Shown piece after piece: positions 1-8,871 of a stretch of 64,000 nt of DNA; the stretch's first letter is position 1, and each line of letters begins with the position of its first letter. The notes under the pieces were generated by a model that made no database searches, had not been told where the DNA came from, and saw only the letters and a program-made list of their open reading frames with translations. Source of the DNA: Ramlibacter pinisoli (GTDB lineage Bacteria; Pseudomonadota; Gammaproteobacteria; Burkholderiales; Burkholderiaceae_C). The DNA is taken from assembly GCF_009758015.1 (NCBI RefSeq), contig NZ_WSEL01000003.1, positions 806,001-870,000 of the forward strand, read 5' to 3'. The position numbers and the translations under genes are program-made.

Positions 1-718
1 CCGCGCCGTGCTGGTCGAGGCGCAGCAGATCCTGCAGCACGCCGAAGCCTTCGCCGAAATGGCGACATTGGCCGAGAACGGCCGCGCCGGCGTGCTGCGC
101 ATCGGCTTCACCGGCTCCGCGACGCATGGCGTGCTGCAACGCCTGGTGCCGTGCCTGCGCGCCGAACTGCCGAAACTGGAACTTTTACTGCGCGAAGGCT
201 CGTCCATGGGCATCGTGCAGGCGCTGGCCACGGGCGACATCGACGCCGGCTTCCTGTGGACGCCGGTGCTCAAGCCGATGGGCGCCGAATTCCAGATCCT
301 GCAGCGCGACACGCTGGTGGCGGCGCTGCCCAGGGGGCACCGGCTCGCGTCGAAGAAGTCGCTGCGCCTGGCGGACCTGGCGCAGGAGCCGTTCATCCTG
401 TACGACGCGCTGCAGGCCGAAGGCATGCGCAGCGTGTGCATGATGGCCTGCCAGCGGGCCGGCTTCGTGCCGCGCGCGGCGCAGGAAGCGGTGCAGGTGC
501 GCACCGTGCTCACCCTGGTCGAGACCGGCCTGGGCATCGCGCTGGTTCCCGGCGTCGTGCAGCAGCCGCCCAGCGAACTGATCGCCTTCCGGGCGCTGGA
601 GGACCTGCGCGAAGACCGCCCGATCGGCCTGGCGCTGGCTTACCGGCCGCAGCCGGCGCATCCCACCGTGGCCGCGTTGCGCGCGATCGCGGCGCGGGAA
701 TTCCCGGTGGGCGACTGA
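1..718 (+). CDS. LysR-family transcriptional regulator, C-terminal part (5' truncated by window)
   Basis: The frame is open from base 2 to a TGA at 716-718, giving 238 visible residues; the N-terminal winged helix-turn-helix lies before the window. The visible part starts in the linker helix and runs into a LysR substrate-binding fold: a first strand GVLRIGFTGSA, a middle FLWTP segment, and near the end the hallmark GLGIALVPG. Such regulators bind DNA as tetramers and sense a small effector with this domain. The AtuA pair follows on the same strand 140 bases later, so this may be its regulator, but LysR genes usually diverge from their targets. The effector is unknown. Confidence 0.9.
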   Translation, partial: RAVLVEAQQILQHAEAFAEMATLAENGRAGVLRIGFTGSATHGVLQRLVPCLRAELPKLELLLREGSSMGIVQALATGDIDAGFLWTPVLKPMGAEFQILQRDTLVAALPRGHRLASKKSLRLADLAQEPFILYDALQAEGMRSVCMMACQRAGFVPRAAQEAVQVRTVLTLVETGLGIALVPGVVQQPPSELIAFRALEDLREDRPIGLALAYRPQPAHPTVAALRAIAAREFPVGD

Positions 719-719
719 C

Positions 720-843
720 GCGGGTCCGGTCGAACAGACCGCCGCAGCCGCGACGCCGGGCACCATCGTCGAGCAGCAGATCCTGGACAATGCATGGCGC
801 GTGCTGCTGCACCAGGTGGACTCCGCGCGCGACTACTCGCGGC
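720..843 (+). other. coding-like stretch, possible gene remnant
   Basis: Between the LysR stop and the AtuA start, the frame beginning at 720 has no stop and reads like natural protein (for example IVEQQILDNAWRVLLHQVD, at 765-821). It has no start of its own and runs into the AtuA gene out of frame. It may be the tail of a gene lost by deletion. I do not recognise the family, and the length is too short to exclude chance in high-GC DNA. Confidence 0.25.
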
Positions 844-858
844 TACCAGGAGACAGGC

Positions 859-2244
859 ATGGCACCACCCCCCTTGTTCATCGGCTGCGGCGCCGGCTTT
901 TCCGGCGACCGGACGGATGCGGCCGGTCCCGTCGTGGACACGCTGGTCACGCGCCTGCGGCAGCGCCCCGGCGCCCGTGCCTACCTGATGTTCGAGACGC
1001 TGGCCGAGCGCACGCTCGCGCTGGCGCAGCTGCGCCGCAGCAAGGATCCGTCGGCCGGCTACGAGCTGCTGCTCGAAGACCTGCTGGAGCCGGTGCTGGC
1101 ACGCTGCCTGGAGCATGGCATCGGCATCGTCGGCAATTTCGGCGCGGCCAACCCGCCGGGCGCGGCGCAGGCGATCCACGCGCTCGCCAGGCGGCTGGGC
1201 CTGCCGGTGCCGCGCATCGCGGTGATCACGGGTGACGACCTCTCGTCGCCGGAGCACGCGGCCTTGCTGCGCGAACACGCGGGTCCGGAACTGGACAACC
1301 TGCAGGTGCTGAGCGCCAACGCGTACCTCGGTGCCCGTCCGATCGCCGATGCGTTCCAGGCCGGGGCGCAGATCGTCGTCGCGGGCCGTGTCGCCGACCC
1401 CGCGCTCGCACTCGGACCGGCGATGGCGCACTTCGGCTGGCGCGACGACGACTGGGACCGGCTGGCCGGCGGCACCATGGCCGGCCACCTGCTCGAATGC
1501 GGCGCCCAGGTCACCGGCGGCTACTTCGCCGACCCCGGCCTGAAGGACGTGCCGGACCTGCACGCGGTGGGGTTCCCGGTGGTGGAGCTGTTCGAGGACG
1601 GCTCGTGCATCGTGGGCAAGGCCGACGGCACCGGCGGCATGGTGAACCTCGCCACGGTGAAGGAGCAACTGCTCTATGAAGTGCACGACCCGGCGGCGTA
1701 CCTCACGCCGGATGTGGTCGCGGACATCACACAGGCGCAGGTCGAGGCGGTCGGCGAGAACACCGTCGCACTGCGCGGGGTGCGCGGCCACGCGCGGCCG
1801 GCGACGCTCAAGGTGAACGTCTTCCACGATGGCGGCTGGCTGGCCGAGGGCGAGATCTCCTATGCCGGCCCGCGCGCCGCGGACCGCGCGCGCCTCGCGG
1901 CCGACGTGCTGCGCAAGCGCCTGCCGACCCTGGCTGTGCGCTATGACGTGATCGGAGTGAGCAGCGTGTTCGGCGACGACGCCGGCCGCACGCTCGCCGC
2001 CCTGCCCTCCCCGGGCTCCGGCACGGGGCCGCGCGACGCGCGGCTGCGCGCGGCGGCCGCGCACCCGGACAAGCGCGAGGCGCAGCGGCTGGTGCGCGAG
2101 GTCACGGCGCTGTACACCTGCGGACCGGCGGCCGGCGGCGGCGTCCGCACCGCGCTCACGCCGCGGCTGAACAACCTGTCGTGCTATGTGCCGCGTGAGC
2201 GCGTCACGCCGGCCTTTCACCTGGCCGGCGAAGGAGACCAGTGA
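859..2244 (+). CDS. AtuA-family acyclic terpene utilization protein (large split subunit)
   Basis: A 461-residue member of the AtuA (DUF1446) family. AtuA is required for citronellol and geraniol breakdown in Pseudomonas, but its chemical step is not established. Family features visible are the N-terminal IGCGAGFSGDR, the glycine-rich GNFGAANPPGAA near residue 95, GRVADPALALGP at about 176, and GTMAGHLLECGAQVTGGYF at about 205. The ATG at 859 follows an AGGAG ribosome site; the frame is open further upstream, but that part is unsupported. The usual C-terminal ferredoxin-fold segment is absent and is encoded by the next gene, which starts inside this stop codon (TGATG). The split form is repeated near 10-11 kb. 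Confidence 0.9.
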   Translation: MAPPPLFIGCGAGFSGDRTDAAGPVVDTLVTRLRQRPGARAYLMFETLAERTLALAQLRRSKDPSAGYELLLEDLLEPVLARCLEHGIGIVGNFGAANPPGAAQAIHALARRLGLPVPRIAVITGDDLSSPEHAALLREHAGPELDNLQVLSANAYLGARPIADAFQAGAQIVVAGRVADPALALGPAMAHFGWRDDDWDRLAGGTMAGHLLECGAQVTGGYFADPGLKDVPDLHAVGFPVVELFEDGSCIVGKADGTGGMVNLATVKEQLLYEVHDPAAYLTPDVVADITQAQVEAVGENTVALRGVRGHARPATLKVNVFHDGGWLAEGEISYAGPRAADRARLAADVLRKRLPTLAVRYDVIGVSSVFGDDAGRTLAALPSPGSGTGPRDARLRAAAAHPDKREAQRLVREVTALYTCGPAAGGGVRTALTPRLNNLSCYVPRERVTPAFHLAGEGDQ

Positions 2245-2588
2245 TGGACAGCTTTCCGCTCTGGCGCCTCGCCCATGGCCGCACCGGCGACAAGGGCGAC
2301 CGCTCCAACATCAGCGTGATCGCCTGGGAGCCGGCGTTGTGGCCGCTGCTCACCAGCCAGGTCACCGAAGAGGCGGTGCTGCGGCAGTTCCGCTGGCGCG
2401 CGCCGCAGCGCGTGCAGCGCTTCCTGCTGCCCCAGCTGCAGGCGATGAACTTCGTGGTCGACGGCCTGCTCGACGGCGGGGTGAACGAGGCGCTGAACCT
2501 CGACTCGCACGGCAAGACGCTGTCGTTCCTGCTGCTGGAACTGCCGGTGCAGGTGCCGGCCGACCTGCAGCCGCTGCTGCGCGGCTGA
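2244..2588 (+). CDS. AtuA-related small subunit (C-terminal ferredoxin-fold domain as separate protein)
   Basis: A 114-residue protein equivalent to the C-terminal domain of longer AtuA proteins. It has the conserved start LAHGRTGDKGDRSNISVIAW and later LDSHGKTLSFLLLELP. Its ATG at 2244 overlaps the TGA of the large subunit by one base, so translation is probably coupled and the two likely act as a complex. The paralogue at 9795-10112 shares the HxRxGDKG block and the DxHGKTLS block. The role inferred for the pair is modification of an acyl-CoA or branched acid during terpenoid catabolism; the sequence alone does not show the reaction. Confidence 0.88.
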   Translation: MDSFPLWRLAHGRTGDKGDRSNISVIAWEPALWPLLTSQVTEEAVLRQFRWRAPQRVQRFLLPQLQAMNFVVDGLLDGGVNEALNLDSHGKTLSFLLLELPVQVPADLQPLLRG

Positions 2589-2600
2589 GGGCACGGCCGA

Positions 2601-2625
2601 GCGCGCGTGCCGCCGGCACGGCGCG
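2601..2625. terminator. GC-rich hairpin between convergent genes
   Basis: An inverted repeat with arms GTGCC and GGCAC, extended by GCGCGC blocks on both sides, sits in the 49-base gap between the converging AtuA operon and the Bug gene. There is no T-run on either strand, so it is at most a weak bidirectional terminator. Confidence 0.35.
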
Positions 2626-2637
2626 CCCGCAGGCGCG

Positions 2638-3639
2638 TCAGTCGGCCTTGATCTTCGCGACGCGGATCAACTGGCCGACACGCTCGTATTCGACCGGCAC
2701 GAACCTGGCCAGCGCCGCGGCATCGCCGTCGGCCACGGTCACGCCGACGTCGCCGAGCTTGCTCACGACCTCGGGCTGCTTGAGCGACCGCGCCAGCGCG
2801 GCCGACAGCTTGGCGGTGACGTCCTTGGGCGTCTTCGCCGGGGCGAACAGCGCATACCAGGCGGTGAACTCGAACTGGGGAAAGCCCGCCTCGGCGAAGG
2901 TCGGGACGTTCGGCAGGTCCGGCAGGCGGGACGGCATGCCCACGGCCAGCGCACGCACCTTGCCGGACTTGACCAGCGGCATGGCGTTGGTCGCCGTGTC
3001 GAAGATCACCGGCACGCGGCCGCCGATGAGATCCATGATGTGCGCGTTGCCGCCCTTGTAGGGCACGTGCGTCATCTGGATCTTTGCGACCGACATGAAC
3101 TGCTCGCCGGCCAGGTGCAGCGGCGAGCCGTTTCCGGACGAGCCGTACATCACGGCCTGCGAATCCTTGCGCGCGGCGTCGACCACGTCCTTGAGCGTCT
3201 TGTACGGCGACTCGTTGAACGTGATCGCGATGATGGGCGCCCGGCCGATCATGCCGACCGGCTCGAAGGCCGTAAGGGGGTCGTAGTCGGCCTTGAGCAG
3301 GTTGGGGCTGGCCGCGTGCGTGGCCAGGCCGCCGACCAGGAGGGTGTTGCCGTCGGCCGGTGCGCGCGCGACGATGCCGGCACCCAGCAGCGCGCCCGCG
3401 CCGGGCTTGTTGTCGATGAGTGCCGTCGTGCCCAGGGCCTCGCCCATCTTCTGGCCGATCAGGCGGCCGAGCATGTCGTTCGCGCCGCCCGCCGGATACG
3501 GCACGACGAAGGTGATCGTCTTGCCCGGGAAGGTGGACTGCGCCTGCGCGGCCTGCCACGGTGCGGCGGCGAGTGCGAACGCCGCACACGCGGTGGCGAG
3601 GACGCGGCGGCGCGCCCGGGACGGAAGCTGGTGGTTCAT
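2638..3639 (-). CDS. Bug-family tripartite tricarboxylate transporter substrate-binding protein
   Basis: A 333-residue periplasmic binding protein of the Bug/TctC family, which binds carboxylates or other small organic acids. It has a signal peptide of about 33 residues with an arginine-rich start and an AQA cleavage region. The ligand loop FVVPYPAGGAND follows, then MTHVPYKGGNAH in the hinge, and LPNVPTFAEAGFPQFE near the C-terminus. The ATG at 3639 has an AGGAG site 7 bases upstream. It overlaps the end of the dehydrogenase gene by four bases (ATGA) and is the last gene of a three-gene operon. No TctA or TctB membrane gene is nearby. Confidence 0.93.
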   Translation of the reverse strand: MNHQLPSRARRRVLATACAAFALAAAPWQAAQAQSTFPGKTITFVVPYPAGGANDMLGRLIGQKMGEALGTTALIDNKPGAGALLGAGIVARAPADGNTLLVGGLATHAASPNLLKADYDPLTAFEPVGMIGRAPIIAITFNESPYKTLKDVVDAARKDSQAVMYGSSGNGSPLHLAGEQFMSVAKIQMTHVPYKGGNAHIMDLIGGRVPVIFDTATNAMPLVKSGKVRALAVGMPSRLPDLPNVPTFAEAGFPQFEFTAWYALFAPAKTPKDVTAKLSAALARSLKQPEVVSKLGDVGVTVADGDAAALARFVPVEYERVGQLIRVAKIKAD

Positions 3640-4628
3640 GGGTGTCTCCTGGTGGGTATGGAAGCTTGCACGGGGCCGGCGATCCGGTTGTGGGCCGGCA
3701 GGGCGCGCCCGGCCATCACGTCGACCACGTTGCGCGCGGTGGTGGTCGCCACGCGCAGCGCCGACTGGCGCGTGACGCCCGCGATGTGCGGCGTCAGGAT
3801 CACGTTGGCCAGTTCGCGCAGTGGGCTGCCGGCGGGCAGCGGCTCGGTGGCGAAAGTGTCGAGGCCCGCGCCGGCGAGATGGCCGCTGCGCAGGGCCTCC
3901 ACCAGCGCCGCTTCGTCGACCACCGCGCCGCGCGCGGTGTTGACCAGCAGCGAGCCCTTCTGCATGCGCGCCAGTTCGCGAACCCCGATGAGTCCTCGCG
4001 TCGCGTCGGTCAGGGGGCAATGCAGGCTCAGGATGTCGACGCGCGGCAGCAACGCTTCGAGGTCGCGCTCGCACGGGAAGGCATCGGCGTCGCCCGAGCG
4101 CCGCAGCACGACCACCCGTGCGCCGAGGGCTGCGGCCAGGTTCGCGGTCGCGCGCCCGATCGCTCCGTAGCCGACGATGCCGACCACCGAGCCGCGGAAA
4201 TCGCGCCCCTGCCAGCCCGCTCCCTCCCAGCCGCCCGCCCGGACCTTGCGGTCGAGTGCCGGCAGCTCGCGCACGAGGGACAGCATGAGGGCCAACGCGT
4301 GCTCGGCCACCGCATCGGCGTTGGCACCGGCGGCGACCGCCACCGCCACGTCGAGCCGCTGCGCGGCCGCAAGGTCGACGCTGTCGATGCCGGCGCCGTT
4401 CTTGGCGATCACCTTCAGGCCGCGCGCCGCCTCGAGCACGCGTGCCGTGAACGGCCGCGAGCCCCGCAGCACCACCGCATCGACGGGGCCGGCACGAAAG
4501 CGGCGCAGCAGCGCTTCCTCGTCGATGGGCTCCTGCATGAACTCGATGCTGGCGCCGGCTTCCCGCAGGATCTGCTGCGCCTCCCCGGCCAGGGCCGGCG
4601 CCGTGACGAGGACCGTGAACGCGCCCAT
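3636..4628 (-). CDS. D-2-hydroxyacid dehydrogenase (phosphoglycerate dehydrogenase-like)
   Basis: A 330-residue NAD(P)-dependent D-isomer-specific 2-hydroxyacid dehydrogenase. The Rossmann fingerprint GYGAIG is at 153-158. The catalytic trio is present: Arg in VNTARGAVVDE, Glu in FATEPLP, and His281 in LTPHIAGVT. It interconverts a 2-keto acid and a D-2-hydroxy acid; the substrate is not known and it need not be phosphoglycerate. It lies between two Bug genes, with its ATG overlapping the stop of the upstream one by one base and its stop overlapping the start of the downstream one by four. This suggests that the imported acid, or a product of it, is the substrate. Confidence 0.9.
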   Translation of the reverse strand: MGAFTVLVTAPALAGEAQQILREAGASIEFMQEPIDEEALLRRFRAGPVDAVVLRGSRPFTARVLEAARGLKVIAKNGAGIDSVDLAAAQRLDVAVAVAAGANADAVAEHALALMLSLVRELPALDRKVRAGGWEGAGWQGRDFRGSVVGIVGYGAIGRATANLAAALGARVVVLRRSGDADAFPCERDLEALLPRVDILSLHCPLTDATRGLIGVRELARMQKGSLLVNTARGAVVDEAALVEALRSGHLAGAGLDTFATEPLPAGSPLRELANVILTPHIAGVTRQSALRVATTTARNVVDVMAGRALPAHNRIAGPVQASIPTRRHP

Positions 4629-5611
4629 CAATCCGGCTTCACGTTCGCATCGCGGATGACGCCCGCCCACAGGCGCGACTGTGCGTCGATCCAGGCAGCG
4701 AATTCCTCGGGCGGATTGCCGAACGGCTCCAGCCCCAGGCCCCGCATGCGCTCGACGACGTCGGGTTGGCGAAGCACGGCGGCGATGGCCGAATGGAGCT
4801 TGTGGACCGTGTCGCGCGGCGTTCCGGCGGGGGCGAAGACGGCCTGCGAAATCCAGGACTCGAAGCCGGGAAAGCCGCTCTCGGCCACGGTGGGAACCTG
4901 CGGCAACTCGGGCAACCGCTGCAGCGAGGTCACGGCCAGCGCCTTCAACCGGCCGCTCCGGATCAACTGCGAGACCGTCGCGTAGCCGGTGAACAGCAGG
5001 TCGACCTGGCCGCCGGCCGTGTCGTTGATCGCCGGGCCGGCGCCCTTGTACGGCACGTGCGTGATGGGCAGGCCGGTGGCGGCCTTGAACAGTTCCGCGG
5101 TGAGGTGGGTGCTGGTGCCGTTGCCGCTCGATGCGATCGACAGCGGCGACGGCCGCGCCTTCTGCTGCGCGACCAGTTCGGCCAGCGTGTTCGCGGGCAG
5201 CCGCGTGGGGGCCACCAGCACATTGGCGAACTGCGCCAGGCTCGTGACCGGCACCAGGTCCCGGGCCGTGTACGGCAGCTTCTGGTAGAGCGACGGAGAG
5301 ATCGTCGCGACGCTCGCATCCGCGAGCAGGACGACGCTGCCGTCCGGCGCGGACTTCGCCACCGCCGCCGCGCCGAGCGTTCCGCCGGCGCCCGGCCGGT
5401 TGTCGATGAGCACCGGCATCTTCAGGCTCTCGGCGAGCCTGAGCTGGATCAGGCGGGCCAGGACGTCGGAGCCGCCGCCGGGCGCGAACGGCACGACGAT
5501 GCGCAGGGTGCGCTCGGTTGCCGTCTGCGCCTGCGCCAGGCCGCTGGCCGCCAGCGCCACGCCGGCGAGGCACGTGAAGGCCTGACGCCGCGTCGCGCGA
5601 TCGAAACTCAT
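4628..5611 (-). CDS. Bug-family substrate-binding protein
   Basis: A 327-residue periplasmic Bug-type binding protein, first gene of the operon that diverges from the LysR gene at 5778. The ATG at 5611, giving MSFDRATRRQAF, follows an AGGAG site; an in-frame ATG at 5707 would add an unsupported leader. It has a twin-arginine-like N-terminus (TRRQAF) and an AQA cleavage region near residue 30. Family motifs are IVVPFAPGGGSDVLARL, ITHVPYKGAGPA and LPQVPTVAESGFPGFE. It is only distantly like the Bug protein at the other end of the operon, so it is not a recent duplicate and the two may bind different acids. Confidence 0.92.
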   Translation of the reverse strand: MSFDRATRRQAFTCLAGVALAASGLAQAQTATERTLRIVVPFAPGGGSDVLARLIQLRLAESLKMPVLIDNRPGAGGTLGAAAVAKSAPDGSVVLLADASVATISPSLYQKLPYTARDLVPVTSLAQFANVLVAPTRLPANTLAELVAQQKARPSPLSIASSGNGTSTHLTAELFKAATGLPITHVPYKGAGPAINDTAGGQVDLLFTGYATVSQLIRSGRLKALAVTSLQRLPELPQVPTVAESGFPGFESWISQAVFAPAGTPRDTVHKLHSAIAAVLRQPDVVERMRGLGLEPFGNPPEEFAAWIDAQSRLWAGVIRDANVKPD

Positions 5612-5700
5612 GTGCCGTCTCCTGTCGTTCTTCGTCGGGGCCCCCGGGCCTTGCTCACGGCCCCAGGTGCCAGGGCACGAACCGCCGCCCTGGCGAAGAT

Positions 5701-5722
5701 TGTTCATGGCGGCTCCATAACA
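5701..5722. promoter_or_regulatory. imperfect palindrome in LysR/Bug divergent region
   Basis: In the 166-base gap between the divergent Bug operon and the LysR gene there is a dyad TGTT-c-ATGG, CGGCT spacer, CCAT-a-ACAG. The inner ATGG-N5-CCAT core (5706-5718) is about the size of a LysR binding half-element. The position fits an operator controlling both genes. It is short enough to arise by chance. Confidence 0.3.
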
Positions 5723-5777
5723 GACAAATCCAGATTGCGAATGACTTCATGCAGCGGGCGTTAACTATGATGGCGGC

Positions 5778-6713
5778 ATGGCCCAGATCGATCGCGTGCT
5801 CCGGTCCAACATCAAGCTGCGCCACCTGCAGCTGGTGGTGGCCCTCGACCAGTTCCGGCACCTGGGGCGGACGGCCGAGTTCCTGGCGGTCAGCCAGCCG
5901 GCGGTGTCCCGCATGCTCGGTGAGGTCGAGAGCATGCTGGAGCTGACGCTGTTCGACCGCTCCACCCGGGGCACCGAGCCGACGGCCGCCGGGCTCTCCT
6001 TCGTTCGCTTCGCACGCAGCGTGCTGGCCGACTATGAGCGAACGCGGGATGAAATCTCGGCCGAGCAGAGCGGTGCTGCCGGCCGCACGCGGGTGGGCTC
6101 GATGGTGGTGTCCCTTCCGACCCTGGTCGGGCCGGCGGTGGAAATGCTCAAGCGCAGCGCGGCGCAGGCCACCGTGCTGGTGGAAGAAGGCGACCTCACC
6201 CAGTTGCTGCCCAAGCTGAGGCTCGGCGAAGTGGACCTGTTCGTGGGGCGGCTCGAGCCGGGCTACGCGTCGCCCGACCTCGTGACCGAGGCGCTCCACA
6301 AGGAACCCATGGTGGCCGTCACGCAGCCGAACCATCCCCTGGCCGGCCAGGCCCGGGTCACCTGGCCCAGCCTGGCCAACCACCCGTGCGTGGTCCCGCC
6401 TCCCTGGGCGTCGTTGCGGGTCAAGCTCGAGCAGCAGTTCTTCAAGCATGGCCTGCAACCGCCGGTCGACATTGTCGAGACGGCCTCGTTCCTGGCGCAG
6501 CTGACGTTCCTGCACGAACGCGATGCCGTTGCCTTCATGGCGGCATCCGTCGGGCGCCACTTCGAACGCCTCGGCGTGGTGCGGACCCTTCGCGTGAAGG
6601 TGCCCGTGGACCTTCCACCCGTGGGGATGATCACCCTGCGCGGCCGGCGGCTCACGACCACCACCCTGGAGTTCATGCAGTGCGTGCGCAAGGTCGCGAA
6701 GAAGCGGGACTGA
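5778..6713 (+). CDS. LysR-family transcriptional regulator
   Basis: A 311-residue LysR regulator. The winged helix-turn-helix spans about residues 14-72 (LRHLQLVVALDQFRHL, then VSQPAVSRMLGEVE and LTLFDRSTRG). The effector domain follows, with MVVSLPTLVGPAVEML and a C-terminal region rich in aromatic and basic residues. The RTAEFLAVSQPAVSR style resembles the GbpR/CbbR side of the family. It diverges from the Bug-dehydrogenase-Bug operon, the classical layout for a LysR activator responding to the substrate of that operon. The ATG at 5778 is the natural start; no strong ribosome site is visible before it. Confidence 0.93.
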   Translation: MAQIDRVLRSNIKLRHLQLVVALDQFRHLGRTAEFLAVSQPAVSRMLGEVESMLELTLFDRSTRGTEPTAAGLSFVRFARSVLADYERTRDEISAEQSGAAGRTRVGSMVVSLPTLVGPAVEMLKRSAAQATVLVEEGDLTQLLPKLRLGEVDLFVGRLEPGYASPDLVTEALHKEPMVAVTQPNHPLAGQARVTWPSLANHPCVVPPPWASLRVKLEQQFFKHGLQPPVDIVETASFLAQLTFLHERDAVAFMAASVGRHFERLGVVRTLRVKVPVDLPPVGMITLRGRRLTTTTLEFMQCVRKVAKKRD

Positions 6714-6762
6714 GCCGCCCCCGGGCCCTGCGGCTGGCGCAACCCCGGCCCGCCGATCGCCA

Positions 6763-7878
6763 TCACGCCCGCTTCGGGATGATTCGGCGGTCCATCAGCA
6801 CGCCCAGCCAATGCTTCACCGCGACTTCGGTGTCGAAGGTCTCGGTGAAACCGGCCTGCTTGATCTTCACCGTGCTGACGAACACGGGCGGCGGCGGCTC
6901 CTTCAGGCCATAGCCGAACCGCAGGTCGGCGGAGTGGTGCGACTCGCCGAGGATCTGCGCCATCGACAGCTTGCGCAGCCCGTGCTTGTCGACGATCCGG
7001 TCCCACACGGCCGCGCGGCTGGGTAGATGCTCGGCCAGCTTCGCCGGCCGGTCGGGGCCGGGCTCGACGCCCAGGAACTCGGCCAGCGCAGGCCACAGGT
7101 CGCGCCATGCGAACACCTCGCCGTTGGTGAGATTGAAGTGCTCGCCGTGCGCGGCCTTGGTGTGGGTCGCCCAGACGCAGGCCCGCGCGATGAGGCGCAC
7201 GTCCACGGCTTCGCGCACGAAGGCCAGGTGGCCCGGATAGGCGAACGGCACGCCTTCTTCGCGGCACAGCGCGGCATAGACGCCGATGACCGGAATCGTG
7301 TTCATCGCGACGCCGACGTTCGGCCCGATCACGATCGTCGGCCGGAAGATGGTCCAGGCGAAGCCCACCTGCGCCGCCTTCTCGCGGATGTAGTCCTCCT
7401 GCAGCCAGTAGAAGTTCGCATGGTCCACGCGCGGATGGCGCTCCCTGGCCGGGATGCGCATCGGGCTCAGCTTGACCGCGTCGCCGACCTTCGTCGGCTG
7501 GATGCCGTAGGCCTTGGTCCCCTGCAGCAAGGTGAAGTGCTCCAGCCGCGCGACCCTGGACAAGGGCTCGACGACGTTGCGCAGCATCCGCCGGTTGGTT
7601 TCCATCTGCCGCGGGTCGGTCCAGCCCGGGATGAGCCCCGGCATCTCGTAGACGGCCGTGTAGACCACGTGCGTGACGCCGCCGAGCTGCCCGAACGCTT
7701 CCTGGCAGGCTTGCTCGTCCTGCAGGTCGACCGGCAGGTGCGTGAACGCGCGCGTACTGAACACCTCCGGCTTGCGCCGGGACACCGCCACGACATCCCA
7801 GCCGGCATCGAGAAACGCATCGACGGCCGCCGTTCCGATGAGGCCGCTGGCCCCGACAACGAGGACGGTCCCGGCCAT
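6763..7878 (-). CDS. VEP1/PRISE-type SDR oxidoreductase (progesterone 5-beta-reductase / iridoid synthase-like)
   Basis: A 371-residue NAD(P)-dependent extended SDR. The Rossmann motif VVGASGLIGTAA is at the N-terminus. Two segments match the atypical catalytic motifs of the PRISE family: LLQGTKAYG (Lys122) and NFYWLQEDYIREK (Tyr157), in place of the common YxxxK. Known members reduce activated C=C bonds of enones. WTIFRPTIVIGPN follows, as in epimerase-like SDRs. It is the last gene of the IclR operon, and its ATG overlaps the Bug stop by one base. Reduction of an unsaturated carbonyl intermediate would fit AtuA-linked terpenoid catabolism, but this is inferred. Confidence 0.85.
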   Translation of the reverse strand: MAGTVLVVGASGLIGTAAVDAFLDAGWDVVAVSRRKPEVFSTRAFTHLPVDLQDEQACQEAFGQLGGVTHVVYTAVYEMPGLIPGWTDPRQMETNRRMLRNVVEPLSRVARLEHFTLLQGTKAYGIQPTKVGDAVKLSPMRIPARERHPRVDHANFYWLQEDYIREKAAQVGFAWTIFRPTIVIGPNVGVAMNTIPVIGVYAALCREEGVPFAYPGHLAFVREAVDVRLIARACVWATHTKAAHGEHFNLTNGEVFAWRDLWPALAEFLGVEPGPDRPAKLAEHLPSRAAVWDRIVDKHGLRKLSMAQILGESHHSADLRFGYGLKEPPPPVFVSTVKIKQAGFTETFDTEVAVKHWLGVLMDRRIIPKRA

Positions 7879-8843
7879 CAGTCCGCCGTGATCTTCGTGC
7901 TGGCGAACAGCGGCTTCCAGCGCGCGAATTCGCCGGCGATCATCTTCTCGAACTCGGCCCGCGACAGGCCGGACGCATCGATGCCGAGCTGGTCGAATTG
8001 CGCGCGGACCTCGGGACGCTGCACCACCTTCGCGAGCTCTGCCTGGAGGCGATCGAGGACCGGCCCGGGCGTTCCGGCGGGCGCCAGGATGCCGTACCAC
8101 GCGCCGGACTCGGCGCCCGGCAAGCCGGCCTCCGCCACGGTGGGCACACCCGGGAGCTGCTTGGCGCGCTTGGCGTCCGCAATGGCGATCGCACGCAGCT
8201 TGCCGCTCTCGACGTGCGCGCGGATCGGCGGCACGCCGCTGAACAGCACCTGCACGCGGCCAGCGAGGACGTCGGTCACGGCTTCGGCGTTGCCCTTGTA
8301 GGGGACGTGCAGGATGTCTGTCTTGGTGAGATAGCGGAACAGCTCTCCCGCCAGGTGCCCGCTCGTGCCGTTGCCCGCGGACGCGTAGCTCACCTTGCCC
8401 GGGTTGGCCTTGATGTAGGCGATCAGTTCGGACAGCGTCCTGGCCGGCACGTCCGAATTGACGAGGACCACGTTCGGACCCGTGGCGAGCAGGATCACCG
8501 GCGTCACGTCGCCCGGCGCGAAAGGCATGCTCTTGCGCATCATCGGGTTGAACACCAGCGGACCCGGCGAGGCGAACCCGATCGTGTAGCCGTCCTTCGG
8601 CGCCTTGGCCACGAAGTCGGTGCCGAGGTCGCCGCCGGCGCCCGGCTTGTTCTCGACGACGACCGGCTGGCCCAGCTGCTCCGACAGCGGCTTGGCGACC
8701 AGGCGCGCAATGATGTCGATCGAGCTGCCCGCGCCGTAGTTGGAGATCAGGCGGATCGGCTTGTTCGGATAGTCCTGCGCGGCGGCGAGCGGCGCGATGC
8801 CGGCCGCGAGGAGCAGGCAGGCGATTCGGCGGGTCAGTTTCAT
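7878..8843 (-). CDS. Bug-family substrate-binding protein
   Basis: A 321-residue periplasmic Bug-type binding protein with a short signal peptide (MKLTRRIACLLLAAG, cleavage after AAA near residue 21). Ligand loop LISNYGAGSSIDIIARL is unusual in having SS in place of the common GG. Hinge motif ILHVPYKGNAEA and the later LPGVPTVAEAGLPG are standard. The ATG at 8843 has an AGGAG site 5 bases upstream; a start at 8894 would precede that site and is unlikely. It lies between the SMP-30-like gene (28-base gap) and the enone reductase (one-base overlap). It probably scavenges the substrate of the IclR operon. Confidence 0.92.
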   Translation of the reverse strand: MKLTRRIACLLLAAGIAPLAAAQDYPNKPIRLISNYGAGSSIDIIARLVAKPLSEQLGQPVVVENKPGAGGDLGTDFVAKAPKDGYTIGFASPGPLVFNPMMRKSMPFAPGDVTPVILLATGPNVVLVNSDVPARTLSELIAYIKANPGKVSYASAGNGTSGHLAGELFRYLTKTDILHVPYKGNAEAVTDVLAGRVQVLFSGVPPIRAHVESGKLRAIAIADAKRAKQLPGVPTVAEAGLPGAESGAWYGILAPAGTPGPVLDRLQAELAKVVQRPEVRAQFDQLGIDASGLSRAEFEKMIAGEFARWKPLFASTKITAD

Positions 8844-8871
8844 GGTGTCTCCTGGATGGGGATGCCCCCGG

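Noticed and set aside
640..2220. Long minus-strand frame opposite the first AtuA gene
   Set aside because: Same shadow pattern; no family motifs, while the plus strand encodes a recognised protein.
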